This document shows positions 16,704 to 25,289 of a stretch of DNA of 64,000 nucleotides, piece after piece; the stretch's first letter is position 1, and each line of letters begins with the position of its first letter. The translations under genes and the position numbers were made by a program. The stretch covers positions 112,294 to 176,293 of the forward strand of contig JAGBAX010000021.1 of the NCBI GenBank assembly GCA_017938765.1, written 5' to 3'. Under the pieces are notes generated by a model. The model had not been told where the DNA came from, ran no database searches, and saw only the letters and a program-made list of their open reading frames with translations. The stretch is from Alistipes sp. GTDB taxonomy: Bacteria > Bacteroidota > Bacteroidia > Bacteroidales > Rikenellaceae.

Positions 16704-18243
16704 AATCCTTTGGGTAGACGACGAGATAGAGCTACTCAAGCCACATATTCTCACGCTCCAAAATCGCGGTTGCGTGGTTGATACCTGCAACAACGGTTAC
16801 GATGCTATAGATATGGTTACCGAGCACTCCTACGATATGATTATCCTTGACGAGATGATGCCCGGTATGACAGGCCTTGAGACCCTGCCTCTAATAAAGG
16901 ATATCCGCCCTACCACGCCAGTGATTATGGTCACTAAGTCCGAGGAGGAGGATATTATGGATAAGGCTATCGGCAGTAAGATTGCCGATTATATCATCAA
17001 GCCAGTAAATCCAAGCCAGATTCTGTTGCTCGTAAAGAAGCATATCCACTCACACCAACTTGTTGCCGAGCAGACTACAGCCGACTACCGCGCCGAGTTT
17101 GGTCGCATCTCGCAGATGGTTGATAGCGCCGACACCTTCAACCAGTGGAACAGCATCTACCGCAAGCTGATAAACTGGGAGATTGAGCTGTCACAATCCT
17201 CTGACAGCAGCATTAAAGAGGTGCTTCAGTATCAAAAGAATGAGGCAAATCAGGCCTTTTGCCGCTTTGTTCGCCGAAACTACCAAGAGTGGATAAACAA
17301 CCGAGACAGTGAGACGCCTGTTATGTCTCACACACTTATGCGCTCCAAGATTTTCCCCGTTGTTGATGCAAATCGTAAGACTACCCTACTGCTGATAGAT
17401 AACTTCCGTTACGACCAGTGGAGGACTATTAGCCCGATGCTTCACAACTACTACAATACAGCCACTGACGAGTGCTACTGCGCCATTCTTCCGACAGCGA
17501 CACAGTATGCCCGCAATGCAATTTTCGCAGGCCTTATGCCGCTGGCTATTGATAAGTTGATGCCAAACCAGTGGCTCAACGACAATGAGGAGGGAGGCAA
17601 GAATATGTACGAGGAGCAGTTCCTACGCCGTCAGCTCCAACAATCTGGCAAGAACTACCGTACCACCTTTGATAAACTTGTACGCCCTGAGGCTGGCCGC
17701 AAGCTGATAGATAATATCAGCCGCGTATACGATGCCGACTTCTCGGTTATCGTCTACAACTTCCTTGACATTCTCTCTCACGCCCGCACCGAGACTGAGA
17801 TTATCCGACAACTTACTGAGGATGATGCTTCGTTCCGCTCTCTGACCCGCTCGTGGTTTGAGCACTCTGAGCTCTTTGAGCTACTCAAGATGCTCTCCGA
17901 GCGAGGACACACGGTCATCATCACCTCCGATCATGGAACAGTGCGCGTAGATAACCCTATCCGCGTGCAGGGCGATAAACAAACATCGTCAAACCTCAGA
18001 TACAAGACTGGTCGCAACCTGGCATATAACCACAAGGAGGTCTACGAGATAACCAAACCTGAGCAGATTCAGTTACCATCGTCAAACCTCACTTCAAGTT
18101 ATATTTTTGCCTATAACCACGACTTCTTTGTCTACAACAACGATGCAAATCGCCACATCCGCTACTATCGTGACACCTTCCAGCACGGAGGTATCTCTAT
18201 GGAAGAGATGATAGTGCCTTTCGTCGTTCTTCAGCCAAAATAG
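16681..18243 (+). CDS. porX: PorX-type response regulator with PglZ domain
   Basis: 520 residues. The N-terminal receiver domain (about 7-125) has WVDDE acidic residues, phospho-acceptor Asp57 in IILDEMMPG, a Thr/Lys pair in VTKSEEE and the conserved Lys of YIIKPVNP. A helical linker leads into the PglZ domain, an alkaline-phosphatase-like fold, with LIDNFRYDQWR, PTATQYARNA, LDILSHAR and TSDHGTVRV as metal-site motifs. In Porphyromonas gingivalis PorX with PorY and SigP controls type IX secretion genes. The presence of this gene suggests that the organism has a T9SS; no other T9SS gene is in the window. Confidence 0.93.
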   Translation: MNTNTDAKILWVDDEIELLKPHILTLQNRGCVVDTCNNGYDAIDMVTEHSYDMIILDEMMPGMTGLETLPLIKDIRPTTPVIMVTKSEEEDIMDKAIGSKIADYIIKPVNPSQILLLVKKHIHSHQLVAEQTTADYRAEFGRISQMVDSADTFNQWNSIYRKLINWEIELSQSSDSSIKEVLQYQKNEANQAFCRFVRRNYQEWINNRDSETPVMSHTLMRSKIFPVVDANRKTTLLLIDNFRYDQWRTISPMLHNYYNTATDECYCAILPTATQYARNAIFAGLMPLAIDKLMPNQWLNDNEEGGKNMYEEQFLRRQLQQSGKNYRTTFDKLVRPEAGRKLIDNISRVYDADFSVIVYNFLDILSHARTETEIIRQLTEDDASFRSLTRSWFEHSELFELLKMLSERGHTVIITSDHGTVRVDNPIRVQGDKQTSSNLRYKTGRNLAYNHKEVYEITKPEQIQLPSSNLTSSYIFAYNHDFFVYNNDANRHIRYYRDTFQHGGISMEEMIVPFVVLQPK

Positions 18244-18667
18244 CAATTGTCTTTTCGCACCTCTGTTCATCAAAGAAGTGATATAGCACCATATTAAACT
18301 GGAAATCTCCAGTAGCATTATGGAAGAGTGTCATTGACGAGCGCAGTTTTATAGCATCTATAGGGCCGAATATCTGCTCGGCACTCTTGCCCTTGTGAGT
18401 CAAAAGCACACCCGTTATCTCACGCAATCTCGGTCCAAGTACCGGATGGCGGTAGTACTCCTGAGCCTCATCATACCCTGAGATGCCGTAGAAGTAGGAC
18501 ATATTGCTATGCCCTAAACCTCGCACTTGCGGAAAGATGTACCACATCCAGTGCGAGACCTTTCTCCCATCTGCAATCTCTCGCAAGGCCCTGTCATAGC
18601 CAGCCCAACGGCACTGCTGAGCCTCTACAAAGCGCTCAATATTATTCTCTGGCTTAATCTGCTGCAT
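18197..18667 (-). CDS. DUF1810 family protein
   Basis: 156 residues. It matches DUF1810 along its length: ERFVEAQQ near the start, SHWMWYIFPQVRGLG, YYRHPVLGPRLREI, and GPIDAIKLRSSMTLF. Its function is unknown. Its 3' end overlaps the 3' end of porX by 47 bp on the opposite strand, so the two transcripts would be complementary there. It also overlaps the preceding gene by 14 bp and is probably co-transcribed with it. Confidence 0.88.
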   Translation of the reverse strand: MQQIKPENNIERFVEAQQCRWAGYDRALREIADGRKVSHWMWYIFPQVRGLGHSNMSYFYGISGYDEAQEYYRHPVLGPRLREITGVLLTHKGKSAEQIFGPIDAIKLRSSMTLFHNATGDFQFNMVLYHFFDEQRCEKTIAILAEERRKALSSLP

Positions 18668-19040
18668 AGACTATAAATATTGTGGCCTTGCCCTGTGGAA
18701 TCTCTGACTTGACACTTGTACCCCAGATGATATCAAAATGTCTACCCTCATCCTTGCGCATTGCGCCTAATAAATCCTCAACATCTTGCATCTTAAGGTC
18801 CTGTTCTGTTGGTGTAGATATCTGCACAACTGCAATTTTTGCATCCGCAAATTCGGCTGATAGAGAGTCAAGCGTAGCGATAACTCGCTCCATTGTGCCG
18901 TCAATGTATAGCGACTTTACACTCTGATACTGCAACACCTTCTCAATATCCTGCATATCAATAGTTACCAAGTTTTGCGTACCCTGCAGCAGCTCCTCTG
19001 CCATCTTCTCAATAACTCTTCTACTCTCTGTGATAATCAT
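18654..19040 (-). CDS. Orphan protein resembling the FtsZ C-terminal domain
   Basis: 128 residues, cytoplasmic, no signal. The second half, from AKIAVVQIS through DVEDLLGAMRK to FDIIWGTSVKSEI and ATIFIVYAAD, follows the order and spacing of the FtsZ C-terminal domain (strand, acidic helix, then a V-I-x-G-T-S-like strand and a final V-V-A-T-like strand). The N-terminal GTPase domain of FtsZ is absent, so it cannot be a complete FtsZ. It could be a partner or decoy of tubulin-like polymers. The resemblance was judged by eye and needs a profile search. Confidence 0.5.
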   Translation of the reverse strand: MIITESRRVIEKMAEELLQGTQNLVTIDMQDIEKVLQYQSVKSLYIDGTMERVIATLDSLSAEFADAKIAVVQISTPTEQDLKMQDVEDLLGAMRKDEGRHFDIIWGTSVKSEIPQGKATIFIVYAAD

Positions 19041-19111
19041 ATTTAATCTGTTTTAGTTGTTAAACTTTACTATATAGAGCGCCTTGCTGACAAAATCTTA
19101 CATATAGAGAC

Positions 19112-19141
19112 AAAAAAAATCACCCCGCAGGGTGACTTTTT
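19112..19141. terminator. Intrinsic terminator after galK
   Basis: TCACCC-CGCA-GGGTGA stem with eight T on the minus strand, placed 16 bp after the galK stop. A shorter CTTTTT tract on the other side allows some termination on the plus strand. Confidence 0.85.
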
Positions 19142-19157
19142 CTACTCACGCCGACTC

Positions 19158-20291
19158 CTACAAGCGACGAGAGCCATCTGAGATAACTACAGGGTAAATC
19201 TTTGGCTCGTGGCCATACTTCTCTGCAAAAGCAGAGGTAACAGTAGCGATAAAGCTGTCATAGAGCTCCTCCTTGACAAGGTTGATAGTGCAACCGCCAA
19301 AGCCTCCGCCCATAATGCGTGAGCCAGTTACACCACACTCTTTGGCAACAGTAGCAAGGAAGTCAAGCTCCTCACAACTTACCTCATAGTCACGAGACAT
19401 ACCCCAGTGAGTCTGATACATACGCTCGCCGACTGTCTCATAGTCGCCCTTCTCAAGAGCCTCGCAGACATCTAGCACACGCTGCTCCTCGCCAATCACG
19501 TAACGAGCACGAAGGTAGTCCTCCTCTGAAATCTTATCCTTGATAGCCTCAAGCTGCTCCATAGTAGCGCCACGCAGGAACTCTTGTCCTAAAACAGCTG
19601 CCACTCGCTCACACGATGCACGACGGTCGTTATATGGAGAGCCTACAAGCTCGTGCTTTACGCATGAGTTTACAAGCACCAAACGGTAGCCATACCTTGT
19701 AGGGTCAAATGGGAAGTAGTTGAACTCCATAGAGCGGCAGTCAAGACGCATCAGATGCCCTGCCTTACCGTGTACAGAGGCAAACTGGTCCATAATACCG
19801 CACTTCACACCGCAGTAGTTGTGCTCTGTAGATTGACCAATGCGAGCAAGCTCAAACTTCTCAATACCGAGATTGTAGAGGTCGTTGAGTGCAAAGGCAA
19901 ATGTGCTCTCCAGAGCCGCAGATGAACTCATACCTGCACCCAGAGGCACATCGCCTGCAAATACAGTATCAAAGCCACCAATTTTGCCACCGCGTTTCTG
20001 AATCTCGCGACACACACCAAAGATGTAGCAAGCCCAGCTCTGAGCAGGCTTATCCTCCTCATTGAGGCCAAACTCTGCCGACTCATTAAGGTCAAGCGCA
20101 AAGGCGCGAACAGAGTCAGTGCCATTGAGACGAATTGCCGCTACAATACCCTTATCAACAGCACCTGGGAAGACGAAACCACCGTTATAGTCTGTATGCT
20201 CGCCAATTAGGTTAATACGGCCTGGAGATGTAAACAAAATAGCGCCATCTCCATAAAGCTCCGCAAATTTTTGAGATACTCTCTCTTTCAT
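19158..20291 (-). CDS. galK: Galactokinase
   Basis: 377 residues. The enzyme phosphorylates alpha-D-galactose to galactose 1-phosphate (Leloir pathway). The GHMP signature begins at about residue 22 with SPGRINLIGEHTDYNGG, the ATP loop is PLGAGMSSSAALE, and GSRIMGGGFGGC lies near the C-terminus. The gene begins one base after the ptsI stop, so it is the last gene of the PTS operon. No galT, galE or galM is in the window. Galactose is usually not a PTS sugar in the form needed by GalK, so the pairing with a mannitol-type PTS is odd. Confidence 0.95.
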   Translation of the reverse strand: MKERVSQKFAELYGDGAILFTSPGRINLIGEHTDYNGGFVFPGAVDKGIVAAIRLNGTDSVRAFALDLNESAEFGLNEEDKPAQSWACYIFGVCREIQKRGGKIGGFDTVFAGDVPLGAGMSSSAALESTFAFALNDLYNLGIEKFELARIGQSTEHNYCGVKCGIMDQFASVHGKAGHLMRLDCRSMEFNYFPFDPTRYGYRLVLVNSCVKHELVGSPYNDRRASCERVAAVLGQEFLRGATMEQLEAIKDKISEEDYLRARYVIGEEQRVLDVCEALEKGDYETVGERMYQTHWGMSRDYEVSCEELDFLATVAKECGVTGSRIMGGGFGGCTINLVKEELYDSFIATVTSAFAEKYGHEPKIYPVVISDGSRRL

Positions 20292-20292
20292 T

Positions 20293-21891
20293 TTAGTTCG
20301 TTTTAGTTTTGGTTATAGTATATTTAATCTTTGCTACTGAACCTGTATTTACGCTAAACTTACGCAGTCCCGCCTCAAGGAGCATCTCAACAGCCGAGCT
20401 ATCTGATGCAAGCTCGCCGCACATACTGCACTCGACGCCAGCCTTCACTGCGCTATCTATCGTCATCTTTATAGCCTTAACCACAGCCGCTGAATATGGG
20501 TTGTAGAGGTGGCTAACCTTTATATTTGCCCTATCGGCAGCCATAATATACTGCACGAGGTCGTTTGTGCCGATGCTAAAGAAGTCGCACTGCTCTGCCA
20601 AACTATCAGCAATAAGCACCGCTGCAGGGGTCTCAATCATAACGCCCACCCTGATATTCTCATTATGCGCAACGCCCTCTGCCTTAAGCTCAGCCTTGCA
20701 CTTCTCAAGCACTTGCTTAGCCTCTGTAAGCTCCTCAAGGGTCGTAACCATCGGGAACATCACACGAACATCGCCCACACTACTTGCACGAAGAATCGCC
20801 CTTAACTGACGGCAGAACATCTGCTCCATATCAAGCGACACGCGAATGGCCCTCCAACCCAAGAATGGATTCTCTTCGCTCTCAAAGCCAAGGTAAGGCA
20901 CTGCCTTATCGCCTCCGATATCAAGTGTGCGGATAGTCAGCGGACGACCTTCGCAAGCCCTTGCTGCTGCGCTATACACCTCATACTGCTGCTCCTCTGT
21001 TGGCTCTACTGAACTATTGAGATAGAGGAACTCACTGCGGAAGAGTCCAATACCATCTGCCCCTGCCTCTATAGCCTTTGCCACATCCTCAACGCTACCA
21101 GCATTAGCCATCACAGCGACCTTTTCGCCCTGATACTCAACCGTTTGTTGTGCTACCGTCTGCTGCTCTTTACGAAGTGCCTCAAGGTTTAATTCTCGCA
21201 CAAGATAGCTATCTAAAGTCTGGCTATCTGGATTGATGACAACCAAACCCTCCATACTATCGACAATCAGCATTTCGCCCGTAGCAATCTGGTTTATCTG
21301 TTCTCCAAGTCCTACCACTGCCGCAAGCGAGTGGTTACGCGCCATAATGCAGACATGACTTGTTGTACTTCCCAGAGCCGTTACAAAGCCACGAATAGCA
21401 CCAAGGTCAACGAGCGCCATATCTGACGGCAAAAGCTCCTTAGCAACGATAATATCGCCCTGCTTGACTCCCTCAAATGGGTTTACAACCCCACCCGATA
21501 GGTTTGCCTCAATGCGAGCAAAGATATCCTTTATATCATCTGCTCTGGCGCTGAGATACTCATCATCCATCGCCGCAAACATCGCCACAAGGTCGCTACA
21601 GGCACTCTGACATGCCTCCATTGCACTGCTTCCAGAACCGATATACTCCAATACAGAGTCTCTAAGCATCTCATCTGACGCTATCTCAAGGTGCGCAGCA
21701 AAAATGTCGTTACTCTCAGCAAGCACTTCTAACTGAGCGATGCTACTATCAAGAGCTGTCGTAAAACGCTCTATCTCCTCAGCCTCGCTACCACAGTTTG
21801 CAACCACAGTAGTGCTCTGCCGTGTAACCACAAATGCACGACCAATAGCAATAGTGTCCGACGCGCGAACAGATGTTTGGAGAGATTTCAT
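20293..21891 (-). CDS. ptsI: PTS enzyme I (phosphoenolpyruvate-protein phosphotransferase)
   Basis: 532 residues, slightly short of the usual 570. The active-site His179 lies in TSHVCIMARNH. The PEP-binding barrel follows, with FRSEFLYLN, VRVMFPMV and FSIGTNDLVQYIMAADR, and the catalytic Cys is in ECSMCGELASD. It takes phosphate from PEP and passes it to HPr. Start and HPr stop share a base (TAATG), so translation is coupled. PTS proteins are uncommon in Bacteroidales. Confidence 0.93.
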   Translation of the reverse strand: MKSLQTSVRASDTIAIGRAFVVTRQSTTVVANCGSEAEEIERFTTALDSSIAQLEVLAESNDIFAAHLEIASDEMLRDSVLEYIGSGSSAMEACQSACSDLVAMFAAMDDEYLSARADDIKDIFARIEANLSGGVVNPFEGVKQGDIIVAKELLPSDMALVDLGAIRGFVTALGSTTSHVCIMARNHSLAAVVGLGEQINQIATGEMLIVDSMEGLVVINPDSQTLDSYLVRELNLEALRKEQQTVAQQTVEYQGEKVAVMANAGSVEDVAKAIEAGADGIGLFRSEFLYLNSSVEPTEEQQYEVYSAAARACEGRPLTIRTLDIGGDKAVPYLGFESEENPFLGWRAIRVSLDMEQMFCRQLRAILRASSVGDVRVMFPMVTTLEELTEAKQVLEKCKAELKAEGVAHNENIRVGVMIETPAAVLIADSLAEQCDFFSIGTNDLVQYIMAADRANIKVSHLYNPYSAAVVKAIKMTIDSAVKAGVECSMCGELASDSSAVEMLLEAGLRKFSVNTGSVAKIKYTITKTKTN

Positions 21892-22151
21892 TAATCAACA
21901 ATATTTGCAATAAAATCAACCACAGCACTCAGATTTGCCACCTCATCGCCACCATCAGCCGTAACGGTAATCTCCGCACCCGACTTAAGGCCTAAAGACA
22001 ACACACCCAGCATACTTGTTGCACTCACTGTCTTAACGGCAGTAGCAAGTGTAACCTTGCCATCAAGTCCCTTTGCTAATTTTACTAACTCGCCTGCAGG
22101 ACGAGCGTGCATACCATTTGGTGCTGTAAGAATAACCTTTTCACTTACCAT
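21891..22151 (-). CDS. ptsH: Phosphocarrier protein HPr
   Basis: 86 residues, normal length. His15 in NGMHARPAG is the phospho-carrier site. Ser46 in TSMLGVLSLG is also present, the residue that HPr kinase phosphorylates in Firmicutes; no hprK gene is in the window. It lies between mtlA and ptsI. Confidence 0.95.
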   Translation of the reverse strand: MVSEKVILTAPNGMHARPAGELVKLAKGLDGKVTLATAVKTVSATSMLGVLSLGLKSGAEITVTADGGDEVANLSAVVDFIANIVD

Positions 22152-22164
22152 ATATAATACAACT

Positions 22165-23988
22165 TTAAGCGTTTAATACCTTATAAATCTCCTCTGCATC
22201 GGTTGTTGTCTTGAGCTTTTCAAGCACATCCTCATCCTCTAACGCCTCGCTCACGCGCGCCAAGAGCTCAAGATGCTCATCGCCCACACCAGCAATGCCG
22301 ATAACAAGATATGCCTTCTCGCCGTCAAACTCAACACCCTCTGGATACTGAACCACGCTGATACCCGTACGAATCACATTCTTCTTTGCACTCTCCGTTC
22401 CGTGCGGAATGGCAATGCCCATACCGAGGTATGTTGTTGTTATGCGCTCGCGCTCCATCATAGCATCAACATACTCCATTGACACATATCCACCCTTAAC
22501 AAGCAGATTTCCAGTCTCAGCAATAGCCTCCCACTTATCAGCAGCCTTTTGTCCAACCTTGATACTTGAGAGTTGGAGCACAGAGGTGTGCGCTCCACCA
22601 GTTACTACATCATCCTCAGCCTCCGCAGCCTTATCGCTACGCTTTGACAGCTCATCATAGAGCGAATCAAGGGCAGGGTCTTCAAGGAAGTTCTTAATTG
22701 CGACTATTCTCACCTTTGGTGCATTACCCTTTGCTCGTGACGCAAGACCCTGCTGACAGACAACGATATCTGCATCCTCTGGGATAGAGTTTACCGAGCT
22801 ATTGGTCACCTTGAGGTCAAGAGCCAGCGCCTCAATACGCTTACGGAAACGTGTTGCGCCAAGTGCGCTACTACCCATACCAGCATCACATGCAAAGACA
22901 ATATGGCGAGCCTTCGCCACATCAGCCGCAGCATCACGCTTATACTTTGGTTTGAAGCGATTCTCTGGCAGGGTATCATCCTCCTTTGAGGTGCGACGGA
23001 TAATAAGTGCTGAAGTAATAAAGGTTACTGTGGCAGCAATAAGCACAGCGCCTACAAGCAACAGCGTCTTACCCTTTGGAGCCATAAGAATTACCGAGAT
23101 AATACTTCCTGGAGAGATAGGTCCCACAAGTCCTGCACCAACAACAGTAAGGAAGAAGATACTTGATGAAGCTCCCAGAATCATCGGCAGAATAAGTATC
23201 GGACGAGAGAGCACATATGGATAGTAAATCTCGTGAATACCTCCCACAAACTGAATTAGCACCGCACCTGGAGCAGAACTCTTTGCAGCGCCCTTACCAA
23301 ATATCCAGTAAGCCATCAGCAGACCGAAACCAGGTCCTGGATTAGACTCAAGGAAGAAGATTATAGACTCTCCAAACTCTGCCACCTGAGCAGTACCGAG
23401 CGGAGTGAGAATACCGTGATTGATAGCATTATTAAGGAACATAACCTTTGCCGGCTCAATAAATATTGAGACAAGTGGCAACATATTGTGATCCTTAAGG
23501 TAGACAATACCACTCTCAAAAAGCTCTGTAATCCACGAGATAGCGCCACCGATAGTAAGGAAGCCTGCAATAGCGAGCAGCATACCGATAATACCGAGCG
23601 AGAAGTTATTGACAAGCATCTCAAAGCCCGCACGAATCTTACCCTCTACAGCCTTATCAAACTTCTTGATAATCCAGGCAGCAAGTGGTCCCATAATCAT
23701 TGCACCAATAAACATCGGCACATCTGTTCCCACAATAACTCCCGCAGTAGCAATAGCACCAATCACTCCACCACGAACACCAGATACATTATGTCCCGCC
23801 GTATAACCAATAAGTAGCGGCAACATATATGTCAGCATTGGAGATACTAACTTTGCAAGATGTTCATTTGGAAACCATCCCGTTGGAATAAAGAGTGCTG
23901 TGATAAGTCCCCACGCAATAAAGGCGCCGATGTTAGGCATAACCATAGCACTCAACGCGCGCCCAAAATTCTGAATTTTATCTCTCAT
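22165..23988 (-). CDS. mtlA: Mannitol-type PTS permease, EIICBA
   Basis: 607 residues from the ATG at 23986-23988. A longer frame to 24039 begins upstream of the TACCTTTG box at 24017-24024, so it is not the real start. EIIC (about 1-335) has multiple membrane segments and the GGIHEIYYPYVL signature of mannitol permeases. EIIB carries its phospho-Cys in FACDAGMGSSALG. EIIA at the C-terminus carries its His in GIAIPHGTE. It imports and phosphorylates a hexitol, probably mannitol. The dehydrogenase MtlD is not encoded nearby, so the exact substrate stays open. Confidence 0.92.
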   Translation of the reverse strand: MRDKIQNFGRALSAMVMPNIGAFIAWGLITALFIPTGWFPNEHLAKLVSPMLTYMLPLLIGYTAGHNVSGVRGGVIGAIATAGVIVGTDVPMFIGAMIMGPLAAWIIKKFDKAVEGKIRAGFEMLVNNFSLGIIGMLLAIAGFLTIGGAISWITELFESGIVYLKDHNMLPLVSIFIEPAKVMFLNNAINHGILTPLGTAQVAEFGESIIFFLESNPGPGFGLLMAYWIFGKGAAKSSAPGAVLIQFVGGIHEIYYPYVLSRPILILPMILGASSSIFFLTVVGAGLVGPISPGSIISVILMAPKGKTLLLVGAVLIAATVTFITSALIIRRTSKEDDTLPENRFKPKYKRDAAADVAKARHIVFACDAGMGSSALGATRFRKRIEALALDLKVTNSSVNSIPEDADIVVCQQGLASRAKGNAPKVRIVAIKNFLEDPALDSLYDELSKRSDKAAEAEDDVVTGGAHTSVLQLSSIKVGQKAADKWEAIAETGNLLVKGGYVSMEYVDAMMERERITTTYLGMGIAIPHGTESAKKNVIRTGISVVQYPEGVEFDGEKAYLVIGIAGVGDEHLELLARVSEALEDEDVLEKLKTTTDAEEIYKVLNA

Positions 23989-24002
23989 AGTACAGTGAAT
24001 AA

Positions 24003-24035
24003 CAAATGTTATTCCACAAAGGTAACAAACATTTG
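24003..24035. promoter_or_regulatory. Inverted repeat around the mtlA -7 box (candidate operator)
   Basis: CAAATGTT at 24003-24010 and AACATTTG at 24028-24035 are exact mirror half-sites. They straddle the TACCTTTG box on the minus strand (24017-24024). A regulator bound here would block RNA polymerase. No regulator gene is adjacent within the operon; the AraC-type gene at 25290 is the closest candidate but not a necessary one. Confidence 0.55.
24017..24024 (-). promoter_or_regulatory. mtlA operon promoter -7 box
   Basis: TACCTTTG on the minus strand, 28 bp before the chosen mtlA ATG. Confidence 0.7.
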
Positions 24036-24138
24036 CCAAAATAGCAAATCAATTTTACCAATAACAAAAAAGAGATAGAGTAGACAAAAAAAACGTTTGC
24101 CTACCCTATCAACTACTATCAACCTAACTACCTTTATT

Positions 24139-25110
24139 TTATGGCTGCGCTAAAACCACATTCGGAGATGCAAACAGAGAATTGAGACTTGTCACCTTTG
24201 CCTCATACACCTTCTTAGTCACAGGGTGGATATAGTCAAACTCTATCGCATCTGTGTACCAGTTAAAGCTATACTCCTTTCTGAGATTTAGGGAATATGC
24301 ACCATTTGCACCCACATTCACACTACCAATACGAGTTCCATCCGATGTACGAGCAAATGCTACAAAGTCGTACTGCGGAACATCTATCATCGTCACGCCA
24401 TCGTCCGTATACTGTATTGTACCAGAAATCTGACTATTAGTAACCTTAAACTGCTTGTCATAGAATACTACCTGCTCCTTATTTGAGCTGATAGTAATCG
24501 TTCCTGCACTGGTAATAGTATTAGTCTTGAATGGGATGGTCTTACGCTCTCCAGTCTGGTCTACGCCCATCTCGTCAGCATTGAGCACAGTGCCATATCC
24601 AAATGCACGCTCAGCCTCTCTATTAGCTGCGACAGTATAGACAAACTTACCATCTGCACGACGAGTAATCTTTGTATTATTGAGGTTGTATGCAGCCAGG
24701 CGAGTCAAATCAAGGTCAAGCATTGGCGCATCAATAATCACCTCAAACTCCTCTCCAAACGGATCAACACTCTTATTGTCACTACCCTTGAACGATGTAA
24801 TCTCAAACGAGATGTCTACATCCTGATTTGGCACATAGCTCCACTCAAGGTTGCTTACTTTCTCCGCAACCTCATAGCGCTCATACTCGCCCTGACCATT
24901 AACAAGTGCCGCAAAGTGGAACGGGCGGTAGTTTGCCAACTCAAAAATTACCGAGCGATAACTCTGACCAGTATAAGGCAGTGGTGTACCACCTCCACCC
25001 ACAGGCAGTGCTGAGTTACTCATCGTGTTGTTAGATGCTACACGAACAACATCCTCACTCACTGCGCAATTTGTCTTGAGGTGAATAGTATACAATATTT
25101 TTGATATCAT
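24139..25110 (-). CDS. Hypothetical protein, possibly an N-terminally truncated surface protein
   Basis: 323 residues from the ATG at 25108-25110 (MISKILYTIHLK). A longer frame goes up to 25161. The body is rich in Thr, Asn, Tyr and Val and predicted beta-strand, as in Bacteroidales fimbrillin-like or other surface proteins, and ends FASPNVVLAQP. No signal peptide or lipobox is visible, which is unusual for such a composition and suggests loss of the N-terminus or an unrecognised start. No clear TAnnTTTG box precedes it. I do not recognise a family. Confidence 0.5.
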   Translation of the reverse strand: MISKILYTIHLKTNCAVSEDVVRVASNNTMSNSALPVGGGGTPLPYTGQSYRSVIFELANYRPFHFAALVNGQGEYERYEVAEKVSNLEWSYVPNQDVDISFEITSFKGSDNKSVDPFGEEFEVIIDAPMLDLDLTRLAAYNLNNTKITRRADGKFVYTVAANREAERAFGYGTVLNADEMGVDQTGERKTIPFKTNTITSAGTITISSNKEQVVFYDKQFKVTNSQISGTIQYTDDGVTMIDVPQYDFVAFARTSDGTRIGSVNVGANGAYSLNLRKEYSFNWYTDAIEFDYIHPVTKKVYEAKVTSLNSLFASPNVVLAQP

Positions 25111-25224
25111 AAATGTGTATTTTTGTACCACTTTCTGTTTTCCTATACAAAAGCATAACAAATAAATCTCTAAAAAATTTACACTTACACCTAAATTATT
25201 TCACAATTTACTGTAAATTAATGC

Positions 25225-25263
25225 AAAAAAAATGTACCGACAGCTGTAAAAACTCTCGGTACA
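25225..25263 (-). terminator. Intrinsic terminator of the AraC-type gene
   Basis: TGTACCGA and TCGGTACA form an 8-bp stem, followed on the minus strand by eight T. It lies 27 bp after the regulator's stop. Confidence 0.8.
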
Positions 25264-25289
25264 ATCACAAATAAAACTTTTATAACTAA

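Noticed and set aside
23989-24039. Longer N-terminus for mtlA
   Set aside because: The start would lie upstream of the -7 box, and the mannitol permease family begins at MRDKI-like sequence.
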